From Butyrivibrio sp. FCS014 (GTDB lineage: Bacteria; Bacillota; Clostridia; Lachnospirales; Lachnospiraceae), in contig NZ_JAHA01000013.1 of assembly GCF_000526935.1 (NCBI RefSeq), positions 119,319 through 183,318 on the forward strand: a DNA stretch of 64,000 nt, given 5' to 3'. The notes under the pieces were generated by a model. It had not been told where the DNA came from. It searched no databases and saw only the letters and a program-made list of their open reading frames with translations. The position numbers and the translations under genes were made by a program. Of the stretch, positions 27,630-35,927 are shown one piece after another. The stretch's first letter is position 1. The number at the start of each line of letters is the position of its first letter.

Positions 27630-28841
27630 ATGCAGTATCATGCTTTTGTGATCAAATACGCAGAGATAGGACTTAAGGGCAAGAACAGATATATCTTTGA
27701 GGATGCCCTGGTTAAGCAGATAAAAAGAGTTCTCGCAAGATGCGACGGTGAGTTTGGAGTATCAAAGGTTGCCGGCAGGATTTATATCGAGGCAGAGAAA
27801 TTTGACTTTGACGAGACGGTTTCCGCTCTTCAGACAGTGTTCGGAATCACCGGAATCTGCCCTGCGGTTACAATAGAGAGAAACGGAGAGGGCAAGCTTC
27901 CCGAAGTGGAGGACCTCTGCAAAGCAGTAGTGGATTTCTTTGCGGGAGTATATCCTGACAGGAACAAGACCTTTAAGGTAAAGGTTCGCCGTGTTGATAA
28001 GAGCTATCCAATGGATTCCATGGAACTGGGCGCAGAGATAGGTGCTAAGCTCCTGGAAGCCTTTGACAGTGAGGGGCTTAAGGTTGATGTTCATGAGCCA
28101 CAGATCCTTGTTAATGTGGAGCTTAGAGAGAAGCTGAACATCTTCTCCGAGATCCTTCCCGGACCCGGAGGAATGCCCATAGGAACTGCCGGTAAGGCGA
28201 TGCTTCTTTTGTCCGGAGGAATTGATTCTCCCGTGGCAGGATACATGGTGGCCAAAAGAGGTGTTGAGATCGAGGCGGTTTATTTCAATGCGCCTCCTTA
28301 TACCAGTGAGAAAGCCAAGCAGAAGGTTGTGGACCTTGCAGGAATCATCGCAAAGTACACAGGAAATGTGAAACTCCATGTCATCAACTTTACCGACATT
28401 CAGATGTACATCTATGAGAAGTGTCCTCACGATGAGCTTACAATCATCATGAGAAGATATATGATGAAGATCGCTGATATCCTGGCTAACAGATCAGGCT
28501 GCATGGGGCTTATCACCGGTGAGAGTATCGGACAGGTGGCTTCCCAGACTATGCAGAGCCTTATGTGCACCGGTGAGGTGGTTAAGGACATGCCTGTTTA
28601 CAGGCCTCTTATCGCCTTTGATAAGCAGGATATCGTGGACATTTCCCTTAAGATTGATGCCTATGAGACATCAATCCTTCCTTACGAGGACTGCTGCACC
28701 ATCTTTGTTGCCAAGCACCCCGTTACCAAGCCAAGGCTGGATGTTATCGAGAGACATGAACAGGAAAATCTCTCAGAGAAGATTGATGAGCTGGTAAGAG
28801 TGGCAATTGAAACTGATGAAGTGATTGATATAAAGAAATAA
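27630..28841 (+). CDS. thiI: tRNA 4-thiouridine sulfurtransferase ThiI
   Basis: The product is 403 residues: ferredoxin-like and THUMP domains at the N-terminus (YAEIGLKGKNR), then a PP-loop ATPase (LLLSGGIDSPVAGYMVAKRG). The rhodanese domain of E. coli ThiI is absent, as in Bacillus. It adenylates and thiolates U8 of tRNA, using sulfur from the adjacent desulfurase. Confidence 0.95.
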   Translation: MQYHAFVIKYAEIGLKGKNRYIFEDALVKQIKRVLARCDGEFGVSKVAGRIYIEAEKFDFDETVSALQTVFGITGICPAVTIERNGEGKLPEVEDLCKAVVDFFAGVYPDRNKTFKVKVRRVDKSYPMDSMELGAEIGAKLLEAFDSEGLKVDVHEPQILVNVELREKLNIFSEILPGPGGMPIGTAGKAMLLLSGGIDSPVAGYMVAKRGVEIEAVYFNAPPYTSEKAKQKVVDLAGIIAKYTGNVKLHVINFTDIQMYIYEKCPHDELTIIMRRYMMKIADILANRSGCMGLITGESIGQVASQTMQSLMCTGEVVKDMPVYRPLIAFDKQDIVDISLKIDAYETSILPYEDCCTIFVAKHPVTKPRLDVIERHEQENLSEKIDELVRVAIETDEVIDIKK

Positions 28842-28951
28842 GCTCTGAGGTGCTCTGCTCTGGGATGCTCCGCCAGACTCGTGAAGAACCTCGTCAGGTG
28901 TCCACCCATGGCTCGCACTAGGCTCGATAATACCTCGCCAAGTGCTCTGCT

Positions 28952-28986
28952 CAAAAAAAGACCATCCTGATCGCTCAGGATGGTCT
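28952..28986 (-). terminator. Terminator of the HPr-like gene, usable in both directions
   Basis: AGACCATCCTGA and TCAGGATGGTCT form a perfect twelve-pair stem around TCGC. On the minus strand the stem is followed by a run of seven T. It lies between the convergent thiI and HPr-like genes and may stop both. Confidence 0.85.
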
Positions 28987-29021
28987 GTAATAATCTTTTT
29001 AATGGGTCTGACCCGTCAGGA

Positions 29022-29252
29022 TCAAACCATGTAAGGCTTCAGAATTTCGAGAACCTCATCTGCGCCGTCTTCAGCATGGATGTTAAGATCAATGGGCTTT
29101 GAAAGGTCCAGTGAAAAGATACCCATGATAGACTTAGCATCGATAACGTATCTTCCTGAAACGAGATCGAAATCATAATCGAACTTCGTAATATCGTTTA
29201 CAAAAGATTTAACCTTATCGATTGAATTTAAAGAAATTTTAACGGTCTTCAT
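29022..29252 (-). CDS. HPr-like protein without the phospho-accepting histidine
   Basis: The product is 76 residues with the overall HPr fold. The regulatory-serine region is preserved (AKSIMGIFSLDLS, equivalent to Ser46). The GLHARPA-type active site is replaced by SIDKVKSF, so His15 is absent and PTS phosphotransfer is not expected. It could act like Crh, a regulatory HPr paralogue; that is inference. Strong AAGGAGG ribosome site; own promoter and terminator; monocistronic on the minus strand. Confidence 0.85.
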   Translation of the reverse strand: MKTVKISLNSIDKVKSFVNDITKFDYDFDLVSGRYVIDAKSIMGIFSLDLSKPIDLNIHAEDGADEVLEILKPYMV

Positions 29253-29278
29253 TGGTCTAGTACCTCCTTCTTTTCTTT

Positions 29279-29307
29279 ATAGTATACGCAAGATTGACAA
29301 AAGTCAA
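29279..29307 (-). promoter_or_regulatory. Promoter of the HPr-like gene
   Basis: On the minus strand, TTGACT (29302-29307) and TACTAT (29279-29284) are separated by 17 bases, upstream of the AAGGAGG site of the HPr-like gene. Confidence 0.6.
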
Positions 29308-29323
29308 TGAGGATTTAATCTAT

Positions 29324-30676
29324 ATGCTAAATAACGTTAAGGGGTTAAAGGTTGCCCTTCATAACCTTGGATGTAAAGTTAATAGTTATGAACTTGATGT
29401 AATGGAGCAGAAACTTCGGGAGTCGGGAAGCGAGATCGTGCCCTTTGACAGCGAAGCTGACGTGTATATCATCAATACCTGCACCGTTACCAATATCGCA
29501 GACAGAAAGTCCAGGCAGATGCTGCACAAAGCCAGAAAGGAAAATCCGCAGGCTGTTGTAGTGGCTGTTGGCTGCTATGTTGAGACGGGACTTGACGGTG
29601 TTAAGAAGGACGAGTGCATAGACCTTGCCATCGGCAACAACAAGAAGTCCCAGATTGCCGAGATACTGGATGAGTTTCTGGCCATCAGAAACGAAAAACC
29701 GGACAATACCATGGGTGGAACTACCATCATCGATATCAACAAGCCCTGTCCTTATGAGGAGATGAGCCTTACTACGCTCCCTGAGCACACCAGGGCTTAT
29801 ATCAAGGTCCAGGATGGGTGCAATCAGTTCTGCACATATTGCGTTATCCCCTATGCCAGAGGCAGGGTCCGCAGCAGAGATGAGGAGGATGTCCTTAAGG
29901 AGATCACCAATCTCGCCGCAAAGGGCTGCAAAGAAGTCGTAATCACCGGAATTCATGTGGGTTCTTACGGTATCGACAAAGGCGAGCCTGCATTGATAGC
30001 TCTTTTGGAAAAGATAAATGACATAGAGGGCATCGAGAGGATAAGGATGGGATCCATAGAACCCAGGCTTATCACCAGGGAGAATGTGGAAAGACTTTTG
30101 AAGATAAAGAAGCTGTGCCCTCACTTCCACTTATCTCTCCAGAGCGGCTGCAACTCTGTTCTTAAGAGGATGAACAGGCACTACACCGCAGAGGAGTTCA
30201 TGGAGAGTGTTAAGCTCCTTCGAATGGCTTTTGACAGGCCTGCCATAACCACCGATGTGATCGTGGGATTCCCCGGGGAGACCGATGAGGAATTCGAGGA
30301 GTGTAGAAGCTTTGTTGAGGAAGTTGCCTTCTACGAGATGCATGTTTTCAAGTACTCACCAAGAAAGGGTACTGTGGCGGCAGGAATGAAGGACCAGCTC
30401 ACCGACAGACAGAAGAGCGCAAGGAGCGATGTGCTTCTTGATTTGACAAGGGTCCAGTCAGAGTGTTATCGTAAGAGCTTCGTTGGAGAAGAACTGGACG
30501 TTCTCTGGGAAGACATGGAGAAGCACGGCGGCAGGAACTATATGATCGGACATACCGACAGATACGTCAGGGTTGCTGCCTGCGAGGGATCAGAGGCCTT
30601 TGAGGGAGCGGGATCCGGAGAAGTAACAAGGGTAGTACCCACAGGTTTTCTTAACGGGGAAACGCTGCTGGTATGA
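29324..30676 (+). CDS. mtaB: tRNA t6A37 methylthiotransferase MtaB
   Basis: The product is 450 residues from the ATG at 29324. The frame extends to a TTG at 29294, but that TTG has no ribosome site, while GAGGA precedes the ATG. The UPF0004 domain opens KVALHNLGCKVNSYE with three Cys for one 4Fe-4S cluster. A radical SAM domain follows (CNQFCTYCVIPYARG) and a C-terminal TRAM domain. MtaB converts t6A to ms2t6A in tRNAs reading ANN codons. Confidence 0.95.
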   Translation: MLNNVKGLKVALHNLGCKVNSYELDVMEQKLRESGSEIVPFDSEADVYIINTCTVTNIADRKSRQMLHKARKENPQAVVVAVGCYVETGLDGVKKDECIDLAIGNNKKSQIAEILDEFLAIRNEKPDNTMGGTTIIDINKPCPYEEMSLTTLPEHTRAYIKVQDGCNQFCTYCVIPYARGRVRSRDEEDVLKEITNLAAKGCKEVVITGIHVGSYGIDKGEPALIALLEKINDIEGIERIRMGSIEPRLITRENVERLLKIKKLCPHFHLSLQSGCNSVLKRMNRHYTAEEFMESVKLLRMAFDRPAITTDVIVGFPGETDEEFEECRSFVEEVAFYEMHVFKYSPRKGTVAAGMKDQLTDRQKSARSDVLLDLTRVQSECYRKSFVGEELDVLWEDMEKHGGRNYMIGHTDRYVRVAACEGSEAFEGAGSGEVTRVVPTGFLNGETLLV

Positions 30677-30709
30677 GATCAAAACAGCGCAGGATGTAAG
30701 CTCTGTACG

Positions 30710-30738
30710 TTGCTTATTTAACTTTGCGGGTGTAAAAT
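30710..30738 (+). promoter_or_regulatory. Promoter of the ireB-ruvX operon
   Basis: TTGCTT (30710-30715) and TAAAAT (30733-30738) are separated by 17 bases, in the gap before ireB. Confidence 0.6.
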
Positions 30739-30771
30739 TAATTAAATATATCACGATTGGAGACAGCTAGG

Positions 30772-31047
30772 ATGGCAGATCAGGATTTAGGAAACACCCA
30801 ATTTTTCAAGGTAGAGGTTGAACCTGAGACCGGTGTTAAGAAAGTACTTTCTGTTGTTTACGATGCGCTTCTTGAAAAGGGCTATAATCCGGTAAACCAG
30901 ATTGTCGGATACATCATGTCCGGGGATCCTACCTACATCACAAGCCACAAGGGTGCAAGAAGCCTCATCATGAAGGTTGAGAGAGACGAGCTTGTAGAGG
31001 AGATGCTCACGGAGTACATCAAGAGCAACAACTGGGAACGCAGGTAA
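30772..31047 (+). CDS. IreB family regulatory phosphoprotein (UPF0297)
   Basis: The product is 91 residues from the ATG at 30772 (MADQDLGNT), ten bases after GGAG. It is helical, with the family-specific [28 protein letters not shown]. In Enterococcus, IreB is a substrate of the PASTA kinase IreK and its phosphatase IreP and affects cephalosporin resistance. It begins the block equivalent to yrzL-yrrK-yrzB-yrrL-yrrM-yrrN of B. subtilis. Confidence 0.93.
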   Translation: MADQDLGNTQFFKVEVEPETGVKKVLSVVYDALLEKGYNPVNQIVGYIMSGDPTYITSHKGARSLIMKVERDELVEEMLTEYIKSNNWERR

Positions 31048-31051
31048 TCCT

Positions 31052-31471
31052 ATGCGGATCATGGGACTTGACTACGGATCCAAGACTGTCGGTGTTGCCA
31101 TAAGCGACGAGCTTTTGCTGACAGCCCAGGCTAAAGAGATAATCCGCAGGAAAGAAGAGAATAAACTCAGAAAGACACTGGCGCGCATTGAGGAACTCAT
31201 TCAGGAATACGGGGTTGAGAAGATAGTTTTGGGACTCCCCGTCCACATGGATGAATCCCCCTCTGAGCGCTCAAAACTATGTCTTGAATTCAAGGATAAG
31301 ATAGAGAGAAGGACGGGACTTCCCGTGGAGATGCTGGATGAGCGTCTTACCACGGTTGAGGCTGATGCCATAATGGACGAAGTCGGCATTAAGGGCCGCG
31401 AGAGAAAAGAGTACGTTGATATGATAGCCGCTCAGATAATCCTCCAGGATTATCTGGACAACAAGAAATGA
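31052..31471 (+). CDS. ruvX: RuvX/YqgF family protein
   Basis: The product is 139 residues with an RNase H-like fold: [31 protein letters not shown] and [12 protein letters not shown] carry the conserved acidic residues. The family is implicated in 16S rRNA 5' maturation and Holliday junction resolution. It lies four bases after ireB in the conserved block. Confidence 0.93.
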   Translation: MRIMGLDYGSKTVGVAISDELLLTAQAKEIIRRKEENKLRKTLARIEELIQEYGVEKIVLGLPVHMDESPSERSKLCLEFKDKIERRTGLPVEMLDERLTTVEADAIMDEVGIKGRERKEYVDMIAAQIILQDYLDNKK

Positions 31472-31484
31472 TCGGGTGAACAAT

Positions 31485-31748
31485 TTGGAAAAGATTATTT
31501 TCAGTCCGGACGGAGAAGAGCCGGTAGAGTTTTATTGTCTTGAACAGACAGTGATCGGAGCTAAGACTTATCTTCTGGTCACAGATGAAGAAGATGGTGA
31601 CGGAGAGGCGCTTATTCTGCGCGACGACTCCGATATTAAAGATGAAGAGGCGGTTTACACAATTGTGGACGATGACCTGGAGCTGGAAGCTGTTGCAGGT
31701 GTATTTCGTAAGCTGCTCTCTGATGACGGCGTAGATCTGGATATCTAA
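31485..31748 (+). CDS. DUF1292 family small acidic protein
   Basis: The product is 87 residues if the TTG at 31485 is the start, or 90 from a GTG at 31476; neither has a strong ribosome site. It has the DUF1292 layout of a beta-rich, very acidic protein (VTDEEDGDGEALILRDD) equivalent to B. subtilis YrzB. The function is unknown across the family. It lies third in the conserved block, 13 bases after ruvX. Confidence 0.85.
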   Translation: MEKIIFSPDGEEPVEFYCLEQTVIGAKTYLLVTDEEDGDGEALILRDDSDIKDEEAVYTIVDDDLELEAVAGVFRKLLSDDGVDLDI

Positions 31749-31807
31749 CGGGCAACTGGTTGGTATTTTTTTCTGCGTCCTTCGTAAAATAAAATGGAGG
31801 AAGGAAT

Positions 31808-33487
31808 TTGAACAGAAAGAAAAATGAAAACGGATCCAAGCTGCAGATCATCCCGCTGGGAGGTCTTGAGCAGATTGGAATGAACATCACTGCCTTCAGG
31901 TATGAAGACAGTATTATTGTGGTGGACTGCGGTCTGTCTTTTCCCGATGATGACATGCTGGGAATCGACCTGGTAATCCCTGACATCACATATTTGCAGG
32001 AAAACATCGACAAGGTTAAAGGCTTTGTCATCACCCACGGCCATGAGGACCATATCGGCGCGCTGCCCTATGTTCTTCACGAGCTGAACGTACCGGTTTA
32101 TGCAACACGCCTTACCATGGGCATCATCGAGCACAAGCTTGAGGAACACAATCTCCTGAAAAAGACACGGAGAAAAGTGGTAAAGTTCGGCCAGTCCATA
32201 AATCTTGGCCAGTTCAGAGTGGAGTTCATAAGAACCAACCACTCCATTGTTGATGCTGCCGCCCTTGCAATTTACTCACCGGCAGGAACAGTGGTACACA
32301 CAGGAGATTTCAAGATTGACTACACCCCTGTTTTCGGTGATCCCATAGATCTTCAGAGATTTGCGGAGATCGGCAAGAAGGGTGTCCTTGCCCTTATGTG
32401 CGACTCCACAAACGCAGAGAGGCCCGGCTTTACCGCATCGGAGAGAACCGTTGGAAGGGCTCTGGATTTCCTCTTTGAGGAGCACCAGAATTCCCGTATT
32501 ATCGTGGCTACCTTTGCGTCCAACGTTGACCGAGTTCAGCAGATCATCAACATTGCCCACAAGTGCGGCAGAAAAGTTGTTGTGGAAGGCCGCAGCATGG
32601 TCAGCATAATTGACATTGCTCAGAAGCTTGAGTGCATCAAGATTCCTGACAACACTCTTGTTGATATAGATCAGATCAAGAATTACCCTGATAACAAGAC
32701 CGTTATCATCACCACCGGAAGCCAGGGTGAGAGTATGGCTGCCCTTAGCAGAATGGCCAACGGACAGCACAGGAAGATCAAGATCAGTGCCGGAGATACC
32801 GTTATCTTCTCCTCACACCCCATTCCCGGCAACGAGAAGGCGGTAACAAATATCATCAACGAGCTTCAGATGAAGGGCGCTGACGTCATTTTCCAGGATG
32901 TGCATGTATCAGGCCACGCCTGCCAGGAGGATATCAAGCTTATCTATACTCTGGTTAAGCCCAAGTATGCGGTTCCTGTTCACGGTGAGTACAGACACCT
33001 TATCGCTCAGAGCAGGATCGCAAGAGACCTTGGAATACCCAAGGAGAACGTATTTATCCTTCACTCCGGCGAGGTCCTTTCCGTAGATGACAATTCTGCG
33101 GAAGTAACAGGCAAGGTTCCTGTGGGAGCTATCCTTGTGGACGGCCTTGGCGTCGGCGATGTTGGAAATGTAGTTTTAAGGGACAGACAGCATCTTGCAG
33201 AAGATGGTATAGTAATAGTTGTGTTCGGAATCGACAAGGACACCTGTCAGCTCGTATCCGGTCCCAGCATTGTTTCAAGGGGATTCGTATATGTCAGGGA
33301 GTCTGATAAGCTTATTGATGACGCAACAGATCTGGTGCTGGATGACGTTACGGAAGCACTGGATAAGGGCATTACTGACTGGACCAGACTCAAGAACATA
33401 GTCAAGGATGATCTTAGTGACTATATCTGGAAAAAGACAAAGAGAAGGCCCATGATCATGCCTATAATAATGGACACCAACTATTGA
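31808..33487 (+). CDS. Ribonuclease J
   Basis: The product is 559 residues from a TTG after GGAGGAAGG. The metallo-beta-lactamase motif THGHEDHIGALPY, a beta-CASP region (ATFASNVDRVQQI, SSHPIPGNEKAV, PVHGEYRHL) and a C-terminal domain identify RNase J, which combines 5'-3' exonuclease and endonuclease activity in mRNA decay. It is placed between the DUF1292 gene and the mltG-like gene, where B. subtilis has no such insertion. J1 versus J2 cannot be decided. Confidence 0.95.
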   Translation: MNRKKNENGSKLQIIPLGGLEQIGMNITAFRYEDSIIVVDCGLSFPDDDMLGIDLVIPDITYLQENIDKVKGFVITHGHEDHIGALPYVLHELNVPVYATRLTMGIIEHKLEEHNLLKKTRRKVVKFGQSINLGQFRVEFIRTNHSIVDAAALAIYSPAGTVVHTGDFKIDYTPVFGDPIDLQRFAEIGKKGVLALMCDSTNAERPGFTASERTVGRALDFLFEEHQNSRIIVATFASNVDRVQQIINIAHKCGRKVVVEGRSMVSIIDIAQKLECIKIPDNTLVDIDQIKNYPDNKTVIITTGSQGESMAALSRMANGQHRKIKISAGDTVIFSSHPIPGNEKAVTNIINELQMKGADVIFQDVHVSGHACQEDIKLIYTLVKPKYAVPVHGEYRHLIAQSRIARDLGIPKENVFILHSGEVLSVDDNSAEVTGKVPVGAILVDGLGVGDVGNVVLRDRQHLAEDGIVIVVFGIDKDTCQLVSGPSIVSRGFVYVRESDKLIDDATDLVLDDVTEALDKGITDWTRLKNIVKDDLSDYIWKKTKRRPMIMPIIMDTNY

Positions 33488-33509
33488 TGTCCTTTGGGGA
33501 GAAAATATT

Positions 33510-33929
33510 ATGAATCTTAGGAAGATAGGGCTGGGGCTCTTGGATGCCACGGTCAAGATAGTATTTGTCATCATCGTTGTGATGCTGATAATGAGGTATT
33601 CAAGGCTTGCCTATAACTACGGTTATCATATCTTTAACCAGACAGCGGTTTCTTCCGGCACCGGAAGAACCGTCACCTTCAAGGTGGGCAACGGAGACTC
33701 GGCTGCAACAATAGCCGATAATCTCTCAAGTGTAGGGCTTATAACCGACAAGACCTTGTTCAGGCTTCAGGAGAGATTTTCAGAGTATCACGGCAAGGAG
33801 AAGCCGGGAACCTATGAACTTAGCACAGCCATGACACCGGATGAGATGCTGGCCATCATGTCCGGGGGCTCAGATACGGAGGAAGGCGGATCCGATGCCG
33901 AATCCGGAGAGGACTCAAACGGTGGTTGA
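33510..33929 (+). CDS. Short MltG/YceG-like membrane protein without catalytic domain
   Basis: The product is 139 residues. One membrane helix lies at about 14-31. A LysM-like subdomain follows (VTFKVGNGDSAATIADNLSSVGLITD, FRLQERF, KPGTYELSTAMTPDEMLAIM), which is the N-terminal module of the endolytic transglycosylase MltG. The protein then stops after an acidic Gly/Ser tail, so the catalytic domain is missing. It occupies the mltG position (B. subtilis yrrL) before the trmR-like gene, so it is a reduced homologue, not a random fragment. Confidence 0.8.
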   Translation: MNLRKIGLGLLDATVKIVFVIIVVMLIMRYSRLAYNYGYHIFNQTAVSSGTGRTVTFKVGNGDSAATIADNLSSVGLITDKTLFRLQERFSEYHGKEKPGTYELSTAMTPDEMLAIMSGGSDTEEGGSDAESGEDSNGG

Positions 33930-34563
33930 ACAGGAGAGAATAATATCATTCATAAACTCTCTTGATCCCGGAAACGATGCGTTTCTGGATGATCTTGAGA
34001 GAGAAGCGTTAGCAGACGAAGTGCCTATAATCCGCAAGGATACTCAGGCACTTCTTAAGTTTTTAATGGCACAGCAAAGGCCCGTTAATATTCTTGAGGT
34101 TGGGTGCGCCGTGGGATTTTCCGCTCTTTTGATGGCAAGATACAGCAGCCCTGAAACGAAGATCACCACCATCGAGAAGTATGAGAAGAGGATCCCTGTA
34201 GCCAGAGAGAATTTTGCCAAATACGACACTGACCATAAAATCACACTTCTGGAGGGGGATGCTCTGGACATTTTAAAGGGCCTTTCACCGGGGTATGATT
34301 TTATTTTTATGGATGCGGCAAAGGGGCAGTACATCAACTTCCTGCCGGACTGCCTAAGCATCTTGAATAAGGGAGGGCTTCTTGTTTCCGATAACGTGCT
34401 TCAGGACGGAGACGTGATGGAATCCAGGTTTGCCGTAACAAGGCGGGACCGCACCATCCATGCAAGGATGAGGGAATACCTCTACGAACTCAAGCACAAT
34501 GAGGCCCTTAACACAGTGATACTTACGGTGGGGGACGGAATGACCCTGTCGGTGAAACTATAA
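33922..34563 (+). CDS. trmR: tRNA 5-hydroxyuridine O-methyltransferase (TrmR/YrrM family)
   Basis: The product is about 213 residues from a GTG at 33922, nine bases after GGAGAGG and overlapping the previous stop; a longer frame from 33841 lies inside the mltG-like gene and is unlikely. It is a class I SAM O-methyltransferase (ILEVGCAVGFSALLMA, DFIFMDAAKGQY, SDNVLQDG). Position between the mltG-like and U32 genes matches yrrM (trmR), which methylates ho5U34 to mo5U34 in tRNA. Confidence 0.85.
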   Translation: MVEQERIISFINSLDPGNDAFLDDLEREALADEVPIIRKDTQALLKFLMAQQRPVNILEVGCAVGFSALLMARYSSPETKITTIEKYEKRIPVARENFAKYDTDHKITLLEGDALDILKGLSPGYDFIFMDAAKGQYINFLPDCLSILNKGGLLVSDNVLQDGDVMESRFAVTRRDRTIHARMREYLYELKHNEALNTVILTVGDGMTLSVKL

Positions 34564-34615
34564 ACAGCCCGGATCACACTGCTGATAAGGGCGTCCGATT
34601 TTATTGAGGTACCAT

Positions 34616-35848
34616 ATGAAAAAACCTGAATTACTTATACCTGCCAGCAGCCTTGAAGTGCTCAAGACTGCGGTAATGTTCGGCGCAGACGCGGTTTATA
34701 TCGGAGGCGATGCCTTCGGCCTTCGCGCCAAAGCCAAGAATTTTTCCAAAGAGGAAATGAAAGAAGGAATCTCTTTTGCCCATGAGCACGGAGTGAGGGT
34801 TCATGTGACCGTGAACATTCTGGCACATAACTACGATCTTGACGGCGTTGAGACCTATCTTCATGAGTTAAAAGAGCTGGGGCCCGATGCCCTTATCATC
34901 GCAGATCCCGGAATCTTTATGAAGGCAAGAAGGATCTGTCCCGAGATTGATATCCATGTGTCCACCCAGGCCAACAACACCAACTACGAGACCTACAACT
35001 TCTGGCATGATCTTGGTGCGAAGAGAGTAGTTGCCGCCAGAGAGCTCTCCATGAACGAGATCAAGGAGATCAAGGCGAAGATCCCCGAGGACCTTGAGAT
35101 GGAGTGCTTCATTCACGGAGCAATGTGCATATCCTATTCCGGAAGGTGCCTGTTGTCCAACTACTTCACCGGAAGGGACGCCAACCATGGCGCCTGCACT
35201 CATCCCTGCAGATGGAAATATGCGGTTGTTGAGGAGAAAAGACCCGGAGAATACCTTCCCGTCTATGAAAACGACAGGGGAACCTTTATATTCAACTCCA
35301 AGGATCTGTGCATGATCGAGCATATTCCGGAGCTTGTTGATGCCGGAGTTGACAGCTGCAAGATAGAGGGCAGGATGAAGACCGCTCTTTACGTTGCAAC
35401 TGTGGCAAGGACCTATAGAAAGGCCATCGACGACTACTTTGAATCCGAGGAGAAGTACAGGCAGAACATGCCCTGGTACCTGGATCAGATCGCAAGATGT
35501 ACCTACCGCCAGTTCACCACAGGCTTCTATTTCGGAAAGCCCAGTGAAGAGGCCCAGATCTACGACAACAATACTTATATAAATGAATACATCTACCTTG
35601 GCATCGTCTACGACGTAGACGAGAGGGGATTTGCAAGGATTGAGCAGAGGAACAAGTTCAGTGTCGGTGACGAGATTGAGATCATGAAACCCGACGGAAC
35701 GGATGTTAAAGTTAAGGTCAACGGCATGTATGACGAAGAAGGAAATGCTGTCGATTCCTGCCCTCACTCCAAGCAGATAATCTATCTCGATCTTTCGGAA
35801 CCTGCGGGGATGTACGATATTCTGCGAGTGAGCACAGAAAAATCATAA
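34616..35848 (+). CDS. U32 peptidase-family tRNA hydroxylation protein (TrhP-like)
   Basis: The product is 410 residues from the ATG at 34616 with GAGG six bases upstream. The U32 signature ECFIHGAMCISYSGRC and later Cys (HGACTHPCRW, DSCKIEGR) form the Fe-S ligand set of the YegQ/TrhP group, which makes ho5U34 in tRNA rather than acting as a peptidase. It directly follows the trmR homologue, whose substrate it would produce. B. subtilis has two such genes (yrrN, yrrO); only one is present here. Confidence 0.88.
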   Translation: MKKPELLIPASSLEVLKTAVMFGADAVYIGGDAFGLRAKAKNFSKEEMKEGISFAHEHGVRVHVTVNILAHNYDLDGVETYLHELKELGPDALIIADPGIFMKARRICPEIDIHVSTQANNTNYETYNFWHDLGAKRVVAARELSMNEIKEIKAKIPEDLEMECFIHGAMCISYSGRCLLSNYFTGRDANHGACTHPCRWKYAVVEEKRPGEYLPVYENDRGTFIFNSKDLCMIEHIPELVDAGVDSCKIEGRMKTALYVATVARTYRKAIDDYFESEEKYRQNMPWYLDQIARCTYRQFTTGFYFGKPSEEAQIYDNNTYINEYIYLGIVYDVDERGFARIEQRNKFSVGDEIEIMKPDGTDVKVKVNGMYDEEGNAVDSCPHSKQIIYLDLSEPAGMYDILRVSTEKS

Positions 35849-35927
35849 AAAAATACTTCAAGTTTTTTTGTGAATGATGTACACTATAGAACAAATTTAG
35901 GATTAAAGTGGCAGAAAGGGTACATTC

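Noticed and set aside
29294..29323. TTG start for mtaB
   Set aside because: No ribosome site precedes it and the following ATG at 29324 has one. TTGACA there resembles a -35 box, but no good -10 box follows at the right distance.
34868..35767. 299-codon open frame on the minus strand
   Set aside because: It lies opposite the U32 gene, whose Cys and His motifs are clear, so this is a shadow.
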